64,000 nucleotides of DNA. Origin: Larix kaempferi (lineage: Eukaryota; Streptophyta; Pinopsida; Pinales; Pinaceae). Every line of letters begins with the position of its first letter. Within the stretch, counting starts at the first letter, position 1. Positions 21,485 to 32,370 of this stretch are shown here, piece after piece. The stretch covers positions 3,923,001 to 3,987,000 of the forward strand of contig BSBM01000809.1 in NCBI GenBank assembly GCA_027924585.1. The letters are read 5' to 3'. The notes beneath the pieces were generated by a model. That model had not been told where the DNA came from. It saw only the letters and a program-made list of their open reading frames with translations, and did no database searches. The position numbers and the translations under genes were made by a program.

Positions 21485-21498
21485 GATTCCCCCTAATG
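21485..21498 (-). other. Y polypurine tract
   Basis: The complement of GATTCCCCCTAATG reads CATTAGGGGGAATC on the minus strand, directly before the 3' LTR start. Confidence 0.7.
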
Positions 21499-23774
21499 TG
21501 TGAAGTCAGAGACTAATGCTACGATGGCCGAAATACATTATAAAACTCAGAAGTGGAGTGATGGAAACATAAGTGGAAAGAGCAGCTCACTCATCATAAT
21601 ACAATAGTATCCCTGAATACATGTCGGTATAGTACAACCATCTAATACAATGGCCATGAATAGGCAGTACATAGTGAATACATGTCATAAATGATCATAG
21701 CCATGATCCCTCTATAGTAAGATATGGTCTCTTGCTAAAAAGGAAACAATCGGTGCAGACTGGAGGTACAAACTGTTAATATCTGAGAGATGATATCTCA
21801 TATGTAAAGTCAAAGTCATTAGTAGCATACAGAATGCCACTATCGCCCGGGGTCTTCTACACAAGTCTTCGACGATGCAAGTCCCATCAAGTGAATAAAG
21901 GAGTTGAAGTCGAACCTGATGTGACATCGTCTGATTATCAGTCAATGATATATACCGTTAACAGATGCGAGATAACCCACCAATAATGAAAATGGGCATC
22001 AAGGGACAGAGTACAATCATCAAAGTGTGAATAGATGTGTTGAAGTCGAACACTAGGATGAATCCATCGATGAGGGGACATTGATGTATTCCCAAAACTG
22101 TCGATGGCGAGAGAACCTGCCACTAATGACTGCAAGCCTCAAGGTACTCAACCGAACTCTAAGCCTCAAGTCCCGGAATAAATGGTTTGAAATCGACAGA
22201 ATGAGACTCGCTGGAAGGAGGGCATTAATGCATTCCCCATCAACCAGCACGAGATACTAGCTACACTGAAATATTTGGAATATCTCAAGTGAAATGGGCT
22301 GACTCAATAAGGATGGCGGGCATGCAATAGTCAAGAAATCTGAGGAGTGGCCGACACTAGTTTTAGGAATTCCTTTGAACAAGAGCATGAGCAGATGGAT
22401 AGACTCGGGTAGCAGAGACTCAATATAAACTGTACGACACAGGAGGCATCACAAAGGGCTCCATAATGATTGGAAGCTTAACCAATCGATGGAGAAACTG
22501 AGAAACAAGTATAGCTCCTAAGGTCCGACTATAGTCCCGACTCATAGTGTATGGAGTGGAATGAATTCTTTGTTCAAAGGCGACATAACAGCTGCCAATA
22601 AGAAGTAGTAACCATAATCCCGTCTTACTTTTTGGAATATTTGATTTTTTTGGTCTTTTTCATATTCAGGAAGCTTGAAAAAGAATAAAATTGCTTATAG
22701 TACAACAAGTGAGGGAACGAGTGTCAAATAGCTAGCAGGCTAGTCGCAAGCAGTGGAACATACCTATGAACAATGCAAGGAAGCGTGTGCAGGATGTGGA
22801 CACTCGGGGGGGTTGTTCCCTCATGGTCAAAAGGTCATCAAGTTGTGAAGGACAAATGGAAGCTCTGCAGGGCTCGATAAGGAAAAGTGCTCAGGCACCA
22901 GGCTAACAACTGAGTGAGCGGGAGCCGGCACAAGGCTCAAGCACAAGCAGGGTGATGCAATGCAATCATAATCTGATATAAAAGGGGGGAGTCCTTATGG
23001 GAGATGGCCAGCATAAGATAAAGTAGAGTATCAGTCTTCATCGCAAAGTCATGGCGTGACTATAAAGGACTCCCTATCCTAAGGACAAACAACAACATGG
23101 GAACCATAATGCATAAAGGGTGTCTACCTAGGGTAACCATGTTCGGAAAGGCCCTACCACCACATAACGACACTTTTATAACAGTGTGAAGGTTCCATGT
23201 CAGTTACGAAGCGGGGTCGCACCTAGGGTTTGTGAAAATGGTAAAAAGGTCAAATGCATAATGCATGTGAAAAAGGCATCTAACCTATATGCCAGGTGTG
23301 AAATATACCTGTCGTAGGCGTGAAATGGTCCAAAACAACTCTCGCCGAAGAAATATGATAAAAAATGCTACTCCAAGATGTTATATTAGTCCAAAACGGA
23401 AAAAAATGATGAAAACTATAGACAAGTGGGTTTCAAAAATTATAAATAGAAACAAAAATTTACAATTTACAATTCATTTTTACTATTCACCCATTTGGAG
23501 CTTTGTGGTTAGTTTTCACCTTGAAGTTCAACTACCGATTCTGGGAGATATAGGCATCCGTTCATCGAACCGTACAGAGCAGGTTGGTAGTCTCATCCAT
23601 ACCTTCAATTTCAATGCTTTTATTTCAGTTTTCAGTGGTGGTATTTTTAGTTTGGCCAAGCCCTAAATGGCTTTGGCACTACCCGCGGGGTATTACTATA
23701 CGGGTCATGGGTAGGGCACCATACTCGCAGTCAAATCACAGTTTGACTGCAGGTACCCGCCACTGTATGCAAAT
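21499..23774 (-). other. Y 3' untranslated region with degenerate tandem repeats
   Basis: About 2.3 kb with no supported gene. Between about 21,690 and 22,270, motifs GTTGAAGTCGAAC, GAGATAACCCACCA/GAGAACCTGCCACTAATGA and CATCAA/CCTCAAGG recur at roughly 145 bp, suggesting three to four decayed tandem units. Such arrays near the 3' end are known in Tat-group elements. A 125-codon + strand frame at 23,289 has no recognisable domain and I do not call it a gene. Around 23,680-23,800 several short CCCGCGGG/CGGGTA motifs echo the LTR. Confidence 0.5.
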
Positions 23775-24908
23775 TTGCCCACGGGTACGACCGTGAAGTT
23801 GATTTTGCAAAATAAATTGATCAAAATCTTTATTTTTTCTTACTCTGGGATGGTTCTAGAGTGGAGGGAGAGGGAACATGACCAAGTAGATGAGGCCGTT
23901 CACAATGATCTGCAAGCACAACAAGCATTGCAAGCATGTGGGTTGTACAAATTTTGGAGTATAGGGGGTTTGAGGGCCCCAAAACCTACTACTCCACCAC
24001 TTGATAGATTATTGGGATGTTGATGCACAGAACTTCAATCTCAATGGGAAAATCCTCACACTGGAAGTGGAAGAAATCTGCTTCATTACCGGTTTGTCTT
24101 GTTGAGGTGAGGTGGAAAGTCTTTGGTCTCGTACTATGGGTGTTGGGATCACCATCCTCGATTATATAGCGTGGTATTGTTTTGCAAATACATGAGTGGT
24201 GGGGAGTCAGGTGCCCATCAATGCCATAGTAAATATGAGTATGAAGATTATTGTGGCTACCTTATTGCGGATAACTGGTTCAAAAGCTCTGCACCAGGCA
24301 TCTAGGCCAGTGATGTTCTATGCATCACAATGTATGCAGCCTATAGTATTTGATTGGTGTACCACACTACTGGGGTCCATGAAGACCCAACTAACAAAAT
24401 GAAAAGAAGGGAAGGAAAAAAAATTCGGGTATGGAAGTATCTTGTGCAGCTTCTTCTTTGAGAGAGTTCTGGGGCTTAGTCCGAGCATTGAAGTCCCTCC
24501 TCATAGGCTCTGCGATCCAGCCTTGACCCGATGGGCCGAGATCTTGACATGACAGGGTGGTGGCCGTGTGGCATCACCATATACTTAGGAGTTCTTCCAC
24601 TGGTGGAACCGATAGGTCATTGCCATAGAGGACTATCCCTATGCAGGGATAGACTTTCGCCAGGATCGGGACATGCCTTTCCCACCAGATGCAGTGTTCG
24701 GATACATTGGTGAGTACTCTTTTTAAGTTTTTTGTTATTAAATTTTTATGGATTTTTTATTATATATGTGAATCCAAAAATTGTTTTCGGGGTAGTATCA
24801 TATGCTAATGTTTGACTGTTTGCTCACAGACAAGGGTCTAGTGGGACCCGATGGCTTCCCGATACATCGTCGATGTGGCAGGGGTGATGAGGCAGGAGGT
24901 GCCAGAGT
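23775..24908 (+). pseudogene. Antisense plant mobile domain (PMD) ORF in Y, 5' part
   Basis: On the strand opposite to Y's gag-pol. From an ATG at 23,775 or 23,850 the frame gives a Gln-rich start, then LYKFWSIGGLRAPKPTTPPL. After a frame change it continues with FNLNGKILTLEVEEICFITG, the hallmark of the PMD family. Later come KKFGYGSILCSFFFERVLGL and a WAEI...GGGRVASPY segment, also typical of the family. A possible intron lies at 24,710-24,829 (GTGAGT to CACAG, 120 bp). Several TAG/TGA stops are present. The frame is cut by the Z complex at 24,909. PMD frames antisense near the 3' end are known in Tat elements; function in the element is unclear. Confidence 0.65.
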
Positions 24909-25590
24909 TGTTAACACCCAAAAAAGTGCTCACTAACTCATTCCCTTATTCACATGACCCATATGTCCACTTTTCCACCATTTGAACCTCTAAAGCCATC
25001 AAAAGGTCACCAAAAAGACCGTAATACACCTTTTTCCCCTCAAAATATATATTTTTCCTCAAAAAACACAAAAAACCCTAAAAAAGGGTCCACAATTCCC
25101 AAAAATATTAAAAGGGAATAAAAATATTCAAAAAAGGAAAAAAGAGGAAAAAAGGTACCTAAACCATGTTGGTCAATACCACTGGTTTCCCAAAAAACCA
25201 TAATGGTATTCTCCACCACCGAAAACTATAAAAAGGTGGTAGGGGCTCCTTGCTATCCATCCATCCATCATCCTATCCTCATGCTGTCAAAATCTCTCTT
25301 GAGTTCTTGACCATTGTAGCAATCTTGGAGAAGAGACTGTTGGAGCCTGTAGTATCTCACCCTTGGAGCTGCTCAACACCACAAATCCTTAGCATTTGAG
25401 GTATGATAATACAAAACATTCTTTTATTTATTTTTATTTCTATGAATCGTTTTTAGATTTATTTGTTATATGCACATGTTTGTTTAGATTTAGATTTAAT
25501 TCATAATCGTTTTTGCTTTCTATATTGAAACTGCTATCACATTGTTGATAGGTGCCCATTACACAAGCTTGGTTGCAAAACCAAGCAATA
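24909..25590 (+). repeat. Z1 LTR (682 bp)
   Basis: TGTTAACACCC to CCAAGCAATA (the family end is CAACA). A GGTAGGGGCTCC motif downstream of TATAAAAAGG (25,228-25,237) suggests a TATA-type promoter in the LTR. The tRNA-Arg type site TGGTGACTCCGCTGG follows at 25,596. Confidence 0.85.
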
Positions 25591-25865
25591 GTTTTTGGTG
25601 ACTCCGCTGGCTTCGAATTCTTAGATCTTGGTTTTTTTGTTTAGAGCTTAGTTTTTGTTAGTTTTAAATCCTTTTAATTTATAGATCTTCCATACTAGAC
25701 AACAGATCCATTGCTGCTCTAGATCTTGGCCCTTTTATGTAGCCATTAACAGCTTGAAATTTCCATTTTTGGGTTCATTTTTCAGTGTTCGTTTCTCGGC
25801 TTTCGTCTCGTGGCTTTTCGCCCGACAGTCGCACGTCTCATCGCGACCTCGTGGCACTTTTCTGC

Positions 25866-26095
25866 ATGGCGCACCGCGGCTTCGCGGCCTTTTTTCGCGC
25901 TGCACATCGCGGCTTCATGGCCATTTTCCACACTGCACATCATGGCTTCATGGCCATTTTCCGCGCTGCACATCGTGGCTTCGCGGCCATTTTCCGCGCT
26001 GCACATCGTGGCTTTGCGGCCATTACTCGCGCTGCACATCACAGCTTCGCGGCCAAAACCCATGCTGCACATCATGGCTTTTGCCCTAAAACCCG
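25866..26095 (+). repeat. 33-bp GC-rich minisatellite in the Z1 leader
   Basis: GCTGCACATC (ACTGCACATC once) recurs exactly every 33 bp at 25,899, 25,932, 25,965, 25,998, 26,031 and 26,064, with GGCTTCGCGGCC between. Because 33 is a multiple of three, several frames stay open on both strands, giving 11-residue repeats. These are not evidence of a protein. Confidence 0.92.
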
Positions 26096-26112
26096 CAATG
26101 CTGTTATTTTGA

Positions 26113-27415
26113 ATTCGACCAATTTTTTTTAGAAAATTTTTTGCTTTATTTTTTGCCCATTTAGCCTCTTTTACAACATTATTTTTTCTGCATTTGTACA
26201 GCCATAGTGAATTATTTTCTATTTATATATGCTCCATTAAAAAGTCTTTTTAAAAAATTTCAGAAAGTGAAAGAAAGATTTTTAGCATTATTTTTAGATC
26301 ATAGGTTTCACTTTAAATTTGCTCAATAGTTTGCCCCAACAATATTTTTTAAGAAATCCATTTATTTCTTGATTTTTTTATGTATTTTACTTTCCTTTAA
26401 AAATTATCTCAAAAATTCCATCATTTTTTGAATCGTTTTTATTAAAGCATTTACATTTCGAAAACGCCTTAATTTTTTGCAAACTGGAAATGTCTTATTT
26501 TTTCATTTGTAATCAATCACCCAAGACCAAATCAATTTCAGCTCAATAATCACACTTGCACCCACTCTGCCGCATTATTTAAACCGAGCCTTAAAATCTA
26601 CCTTAACTCAACAAACTTTTTAACCCCACTTGGGGAGCACTTAAAAGAATCTTGTAGTTAGGTAGGATTGGGGGGATAGGTGTACCAATAACACCCCTCA
26701 ATTATTTACATCTAAGACATAGTGGTTGTCTTTTAGGGTCCCAAAAATCCCTTATAATTTTGACATGGTTATCAAATAATTTATCGGGAAGGCCTCTCCC
26801 TTAGGAGGGTTGACGTAGCCAGACTGGTTTTGGAAGCCTGAGTGGAATACCGCAATCCATTCAGTAACCAAATGATACCTTTCAAAGTTCTCAGTGTACA
26901 CCCGTATGGGGGTACAGCGGCGATAGAACCAAACTGCAGATTCACCCAACCGAACGTGTCATGAACGAGGTATCCTAGTTGTCATTCTTTAGGATTGTCT
27001 ACCCGGTGTCCCTCCCGGTAGGGGGATATCTAGCCGTTGATTCAACACTCTATATTGTCTGACTTGGATTTCATCACCTTGCAGAGAATATCGTTTGTTG
27101 ATTCACAATACTTCTAGTTAGGTGTTTGCATGATACAATACCCACCTTTGGTCTAGTGAGCACCACATTTTTCTAGGAACTGTTTGATTGTTGGTATTCT
27201 GACCAATTTTTTGGATCCCTCCACTTATTATAACACAGTTGTTATAATACGTGCTTTTTGAGGCTGGTTGTTGGCCTGAGAGCCGTTATTTTTTCACTCC
27301 CCTCTTGCACACATTGTTGCACTAGGGTTTTGAGTTTTTTACATCACCACCTTCCATTGGAATTTTTATACATTTCTCACCATTGAGAATTTAAGACGGT
27401 CCTGCCGTTTTCAAG
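26113..27415 (+). other. Z1 leader, AT-rich to GC-mixed, no gene
   Basis: Non-coding leader between the minisatellite and gag. It starts with about 500 bp rich in T/A runs; the later part (26,560-27,400) is conserved with the complement of 34,320-35,150 in the inverted copy. No frame is conserved in both. Confidence 0.6.
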
Positions 27416-29045
27416 GTGAACCCCCTCAGTTCGGTGCACTTGAATCGACACGTCATCATCATAGAACATCGTCATCCGATTTTGATGTGCCTCACTTCAC
27501 ATCTGATTCTGAGGATGAATCCGAATACCCTACTAAAACATCACCAACCAACCCCATGGCTGGATCACAATACGACCCCCTTTTCACCAGTGCTATTGGA
27601 GATACATCGACAAACCCTACTACTACTGTGCCACCCATGGTAACAACAACCCCTTTAGGCATGCCTAATATAGGGCCCATTCCCCCTTTAGGTATGCCCA
27701 ATACAGGACCACCACCTATTATGGGTATGCCCAACATAGGGGTCACACCCCCTCTCATTACCACAACCCAGATCCCAAGAATTCCTGGCACTATTCCTAA
27801 CCCCTTTGCAACCCATGTTACACTTGGGAGCGCTGGTCCTTCCCACACCACATTAGTTGGAGGACACATACCTTCAATACCTAGCATACCCTTAGGGGCC
27901 ACTGGACAACTACATAATGCCACCATTAACAGTTATGTCCCAGTCACACGCCACACCCATCTGCTAGTTTACCATACACGGCTAGTCTAAACTTGCCAGA
28001 CCTAGCCAGGTTGACCAACGATCCTATCAGGCACAACCCTACATGGCCACCCATGCCTACAAAGCTTCCCTCGGACATCCCAAAGTTTGAAGGAAAAGTT
28101 GGGGAAGATCCCCAAAACCACATAATGTCATTTCATCTATGGTGTTCATCTAACTCCATAGTGGATGACTCCATTAGACTAAGACTGTTGCAACGAATGT
28201 TCACTGGCTCTACAGCCAAGTGGTACATTGAGCAACCACATGGGACCCACCATACATTAATGTCCCTCGCCTCCACTTTCCTTCAATTTTTTCAGCTACC
28301 TGTACGCTATGATGCAGGAGTTGAAATACTGTTGTCTTGTAGACAAAACACGGCTACCCACATCACTGACCATATCCATGAGTAGCGCAAGCACCGTAGC
28401 CTCTGCAAGATAAAATTGGATGACCGTATATTTTTGGATTGGTTTCTCAAATCACTCCTACCCCTCCTAGCCAAAGATGTAGCTTCCGAATGACCCCAGT
28501 TAGAAGAAGAAGCTATCTTAAAAGCTCAACAGTTTGACTTGATTTATGGCCAGTCAAGCTATCTCTACACCATCATACCAGATGCCCCACGAGGCGATTC
28601 TTCACGCGGTGACGCTCCAGGGTAATCACATGCTGCTGATGGTATTATCAGCCAAGTCACGACACAAAATAAACCTTTTAGCATGGTGAACACCATAAAC
28701 ACCCCAGACCTCTCTAGGGATACATCTAATTCTGGAGCTACGACTTTGTACGCTCCAACGAATCATACTCATCACACTCATGGACCCTCTTGTCCACCAC
28801 ATTGCTATGGGAAAGCGCCATCGACCTATGTACCACCCACATACTATAACCAACCGGCCACCTAGAACCCAATTCACTTACCGACCCAACCAATGTATTA
28901 CCCCAAGTAGGCTATACCAACTAACCCAACACTTCCAATAGCTCAGGGTTACCAACAACCCTAGCAGGCAACTGGACCTCCCCCAGCCCCACCAGTTTAC
29001 TATCCATTGCAACCTGCTCCCACCTGTGGCAACCCAAAATCCTCC
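27416..29045 (+). pseudogene. gag: Z-A gag (Ogre/Tat type), pol deleted
   Basis: Coding starts near 27,416. The N-terminus has a Pro/Gly-rich array of GMPNIG and GMPNTG repeats. Then the capsid: LPSDIPKFEGKVGEDPQNHI, FHLWCSSNSIVDDSIRLRLL, a W-Y-IEQPHG segment, and after a TAG at 28,383 the LDWFLKSLLPLLAKDVASE helix, followed by a Pro-rich tail. It is homologous to Y gag and the inverted Z copy. Stops include TAG at 28,383 and TGA near 28,491. At about 29,045 it breaks from the inverted copy (after AAAATCCTCCCACT) and the zinc knuckle, protease and all of pol are missing. Confidence 0.8.
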
Positions 29046-30007
29046 CACTCTATGACCCCAGTTATTTCCCATCCCCACAATATTTCGGTCCTACCACCAG
29101 TACTACCACACTTCAGTTCTACACCTCGCACTCCTATCAAGGAAACATCATTGCCTTGTTAGTTGCTGGTCTCCCTCTGTTGACGACAACCAAATTGATT
29201 CCAGAGGAAAGACCTAGAGGTCCCTGTGTCTTGGACTCATCACCATTTATGATGAGTGCCTACGAATCATTTCGAGAAGATTCCTCAGTGCCTCTCCAAA
29301 TGATTGTTTCTCACATGCTCGACTTCAACACCTTGATCGCATCGTTGAGTCTCGCATAGGGTATTGGTCCTTTCATATTTTTGTTGAAGACCCCATATAT
29401 CACCTGACTCTTCCACCTTTGAGAGTCTACTTATGGACACAACCAGTTACATTTTCCTATAGATATCCGGGTTGTGCATGGTGACGGTATTTAGATGTAC
29501 CCCCATTTTTATACTCCCTCAAGTATACAGTTACATGTACTTCTCAGAGATGACTCACAGTCATAGAGTCCCTACATATGTTGGACACCTTCAGTTTCAA
29601 CAGTTCATCAACCCTTTTGAGACCTTGTTCAGAATGGTTGTCGCTTTATTCTAGTGTATCAGTTATTGAGATCAGTCATGTTATGATCATGAGTACATCC
29701 CAAAATAGTGTCTCCTTTAGACCATTACAATGTACCAACAAATTTTTTATGTCCTCCTTCTTGGGACTAATTGTTATGTATATGTCTTGATATGAGCATG
29801 GGTATGCCCGCCTCATCCATTATCAGAGATTATTCCTCATTCATATTGAGGCCATATAATATTTTTTGTTTTTGCAGCTTCCAAGGGCCATTGATCCAGT
29901 CTCCAACCGGTCTCTTCTCTTCCCCAAACCCCAGGAAAAAGACAAAAGAACTATGATGTTTATCGGCCATACGATGAGATCCTGCCCTCACACATTAGGG
30001 GGCAATC
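29046..30007 (+). other. Z-A 3' remnant and polypurine tract
   Basis: About 960 bp between the gag break and Z2 with no recognised domain. Frames are short and broken. It ends in ACATTAGGGGGCAATC (29,992-30,007), a polypurine tract of the same form as in Y, immediately before TGTTAACACC. This supports Z2 being the 3' LTR of a deleted element that starts at Z1. Confidence 0.6.
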
Positions 30008-30696
30008 TGTTAACACCTAGAAAGTGCTCACTAGCTCGTTTCCTTATTCACATGACCCATTTGTCCACTTTTCCACCATTTGAGCCTCTAAATCCACCAA
30101 AAGGTCACCAAAAGACCATAATACACCTTTTTTCCCCTCAAAAGATATATTTTTCCTAAAAAAACATTAAAAACCCTAAAAGAGAGTCCAAAATTCTCAA
30201 AAATATTAAAAGGGAATAAAAATATTCAAAATATTCAAAAAAGGAAAAAAGAGAGAAAAAGGTACCAAAACCATGTTGGTCAATACCATTGGTTTCCTCA
30301 AAACCATAATGGTATTCCCCACCACCAAAAACTATAAAAAGGTGGTAGGAGCTCCTCACTTTCAATCCATCCATCATCCTATCCTCATGCTATCAAAATC
30401 TCTCTTGAGTTCTTGACCATTGTAGCAATCTTGGAGAAGAGACCATTGGAGCCTAGAGCATCTCACCCTTGGAGTTGCTCAACATCACAAATCCTCACCA
30501 TTTGAGGTATGATAATACAAAACATTCTTTTATTTCTTGTTCTTTCTATGAATCATTTTTAGATTTATTTGTTATATGCACATGTTAGTTTAGATTTAGA
30601 TTTAATTCATAATCGTTTTTGCTTTCTATATTGAAACTGCTATCACATTGTTGATAGGCGCCCATTGCACAAGCTTGGTTGCAAAACCAAGCAACA
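30008..30696 (+). repeat. Z2 LTR (689 bp)
   Basis: TGTTAACACCTAG to AAGCAACA. It is closely similar to Z1. A polypurine tract lies on its left and a primer binding site (TGGCGACTCCGCT at 30,702) on its right, so it is at once a 3' LTR and a 5' LTR. Confidence 0.88.
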
Positions 30697-31105
30697 GTTT
30701 TTGGCGACTCCGCTAGCTTCGAATTCTTAGATATTATTTTTTTGTTTTAGATCTTAGCCTTTGTTAGTTTTAAATCCTTTTAACTTATAGATCTGCCATA
30801 CTAGACAGCAGATCCATTGCTGCTCTAGATATTGGCCCTTTCTATAGCCATTAATAGCCTGAAATTTTTATTTTCGGGTTCGTTTTTCAGCGTCCGTTTC
30901 TCGGATTTCGCCTCACAGCTTTTCGCCCAACAGTCGCGCGTCTCATCGCGACCTTGCAACACTTTTTTGCGTGGCATTCCGCAGCTTCGCGGCCTTTTTC
31001 CGTGTTGCACATCTCGGCTTTATGGCCAGTGTCCGTGCTGCACATCGCAACTTCGCGGCCATTTTTCGCGCTGCAACTTGCGGCTTCGCAGCCATTACCC
31101 ATTAC
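30697..31105 (+). other. Second Z leader stub ending in minisatellite
   Basis: Same leader as after Z1 (TTAGATATTATTTTTTTGTT, then the CGCG-rich minisatellite with about four decayed 33-bp units, 30,980-31,100). It stops inside the array, where minus-strand Z-C sequence begins. Confidence 0.8.
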
Positions 31106-32370
31106 TGGAGAACTAACAACTCCAGAAAATGGGAACAAGAATGGGATAGTATGAATTGGCATTGTTCCGATATGAGTAGGCATTGTGGGTGTTTGTGGCA
31201 GTGACGAGGGCTGCTGTGTGGTGTGAGACGGGGTGCACAAATTGGATGCTTTTTTTATCGGTAAAGGTGGTGGGATCGATAGAAATGTGGAAGTCATAGG
31301 TGACTCGGTGTAGATTCCAGGACCAATTGACAAGACAAGTGATGTTGGTGCAGTTTGAACGGTTTGTTCAATCATTGGTAGCACATTTTGAGGGGCTGCG
31401 GGGGCATTAGGATCATAATATGTGAATTGATCAATCTTGATAATGCATCCTTCATGTGGGAACATCATGAGGCGGAACATAGATGAAGTGACGGCTTTCA
31501 TTTTGTACATATAGCTACGTCCAAGAAGGAGGTTGTAGTTGAGCTGGGCATTGATCACTTCGATGTTGATGAGAACCAATTTTCCGCCTAGTTCTATGGG
31601 TATGTTCGCTAAGAGGCCTTATGGTTGAGTTGAGCGCCCGTCATAAGCTCGTAATGTTGTGGTGGATGGTTGTAAAGTCGGGGAGCCAAGTTTCTTCCAC
31701 ACAAGAGTGGACATAATGCAGGTTGAAGCTCCTTCATCGATGATGCATCGATGTACAACAAGGTTTCAAATGTTTACAGATACTTGGAAGGCTGAATTTT
31801 ATGGCAATCGAGGTTCAGCTTGGTCTAAGTCGAAAGCCATCATATGTGTATCGTTAGGTTCTACTCTTCCGATGGCGGATAGTAGTAGTTTTCATTGTGC
31901 AGGGCATGTTTTCAATACCTCTAAAGCAGACATAGTAGCGGGGGATTGTGCTAAATCTTCCACGACATTATAATTGGATGCTACGGGAGCATTAGGATTG
32001 TTGTTAATCCTTTGCAAAGGGATGCGAGGGATTTTAGGTCCTCCGTCCAATGACATATTTGGTATGCGTAGTGGTTGATCTGATGGAAGGGAGGTGGATG
32101 CGTCGGTGGGAGGAATTTTCAGGGGTGGTCTGTACTGATTCCTGCGAGTCTAGAGCTTGATATCATTGAATGACATCATTAATAAATGGTGTGTGCTGGA
32201 ATCCGTATGCTGATAATCAGTTGTGGCATAGGTGATTTGCTGCTGAGGTGCAGCAGATCCTTGTGGGGGGTCCATTGGGCGGGCATTTACTAGTCCTTGG
32301 TTTGGAAATGGGTTTTGCAATATCATGGGTTGTGGTCGATTACGTGGAGCTGGCTATCTAGCATGGCCTT
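31106..32370 (-). pseudogene. pol: Z-C protease region (inverted copy)
   Basis: On the minus strand, downstream of the zinc knuckle. It reads through a Pro-rich segment to CIIDEGASTCIMSTLVWKKL, the protease-like motif with DEGAS in place of DTGAS, then VLINIEVINAQLNYNLLLGR and FRLMMFPHEGCIIKID. The same block is in Y at 54,033-54,542. It is broken by several TAG/TAA stops and cut at about 31,106, before any RT. The minus-strand frame then runs into the minisatellite of the neighbouring stub, making an accidental 230-codon chimera. Confidence 0.75.

Noticed and set aside
23289-23666. 125-codon plus-strand ORF upstream of the PMD frame
   Set aside because: Lys/Arg- and Phe-rich with no motif; not linked to the PMD frame and likely chance.
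25754-26132. Several overlapping ORFs of about 100 codons on both strands with 11-residue repeats
   Set aside because: They are a by-product of the 33-bp minisatellite, whose period is a multiple of three; no start context or homology supports any frame.
27492-27926. 144-codon Gly/Val-rich ORF on the minus strand (and its partner at 33,797-34,237 on the plus strand)
   Set aside because: Shadow of the repetitive GMPNIG region of Z gag on the sense strand.
30887-31579. 230-codon ORF read as one protein
   Set aside because: It is a chimera of Z-C protease and inverted minisatellite across the 31,105 junction.
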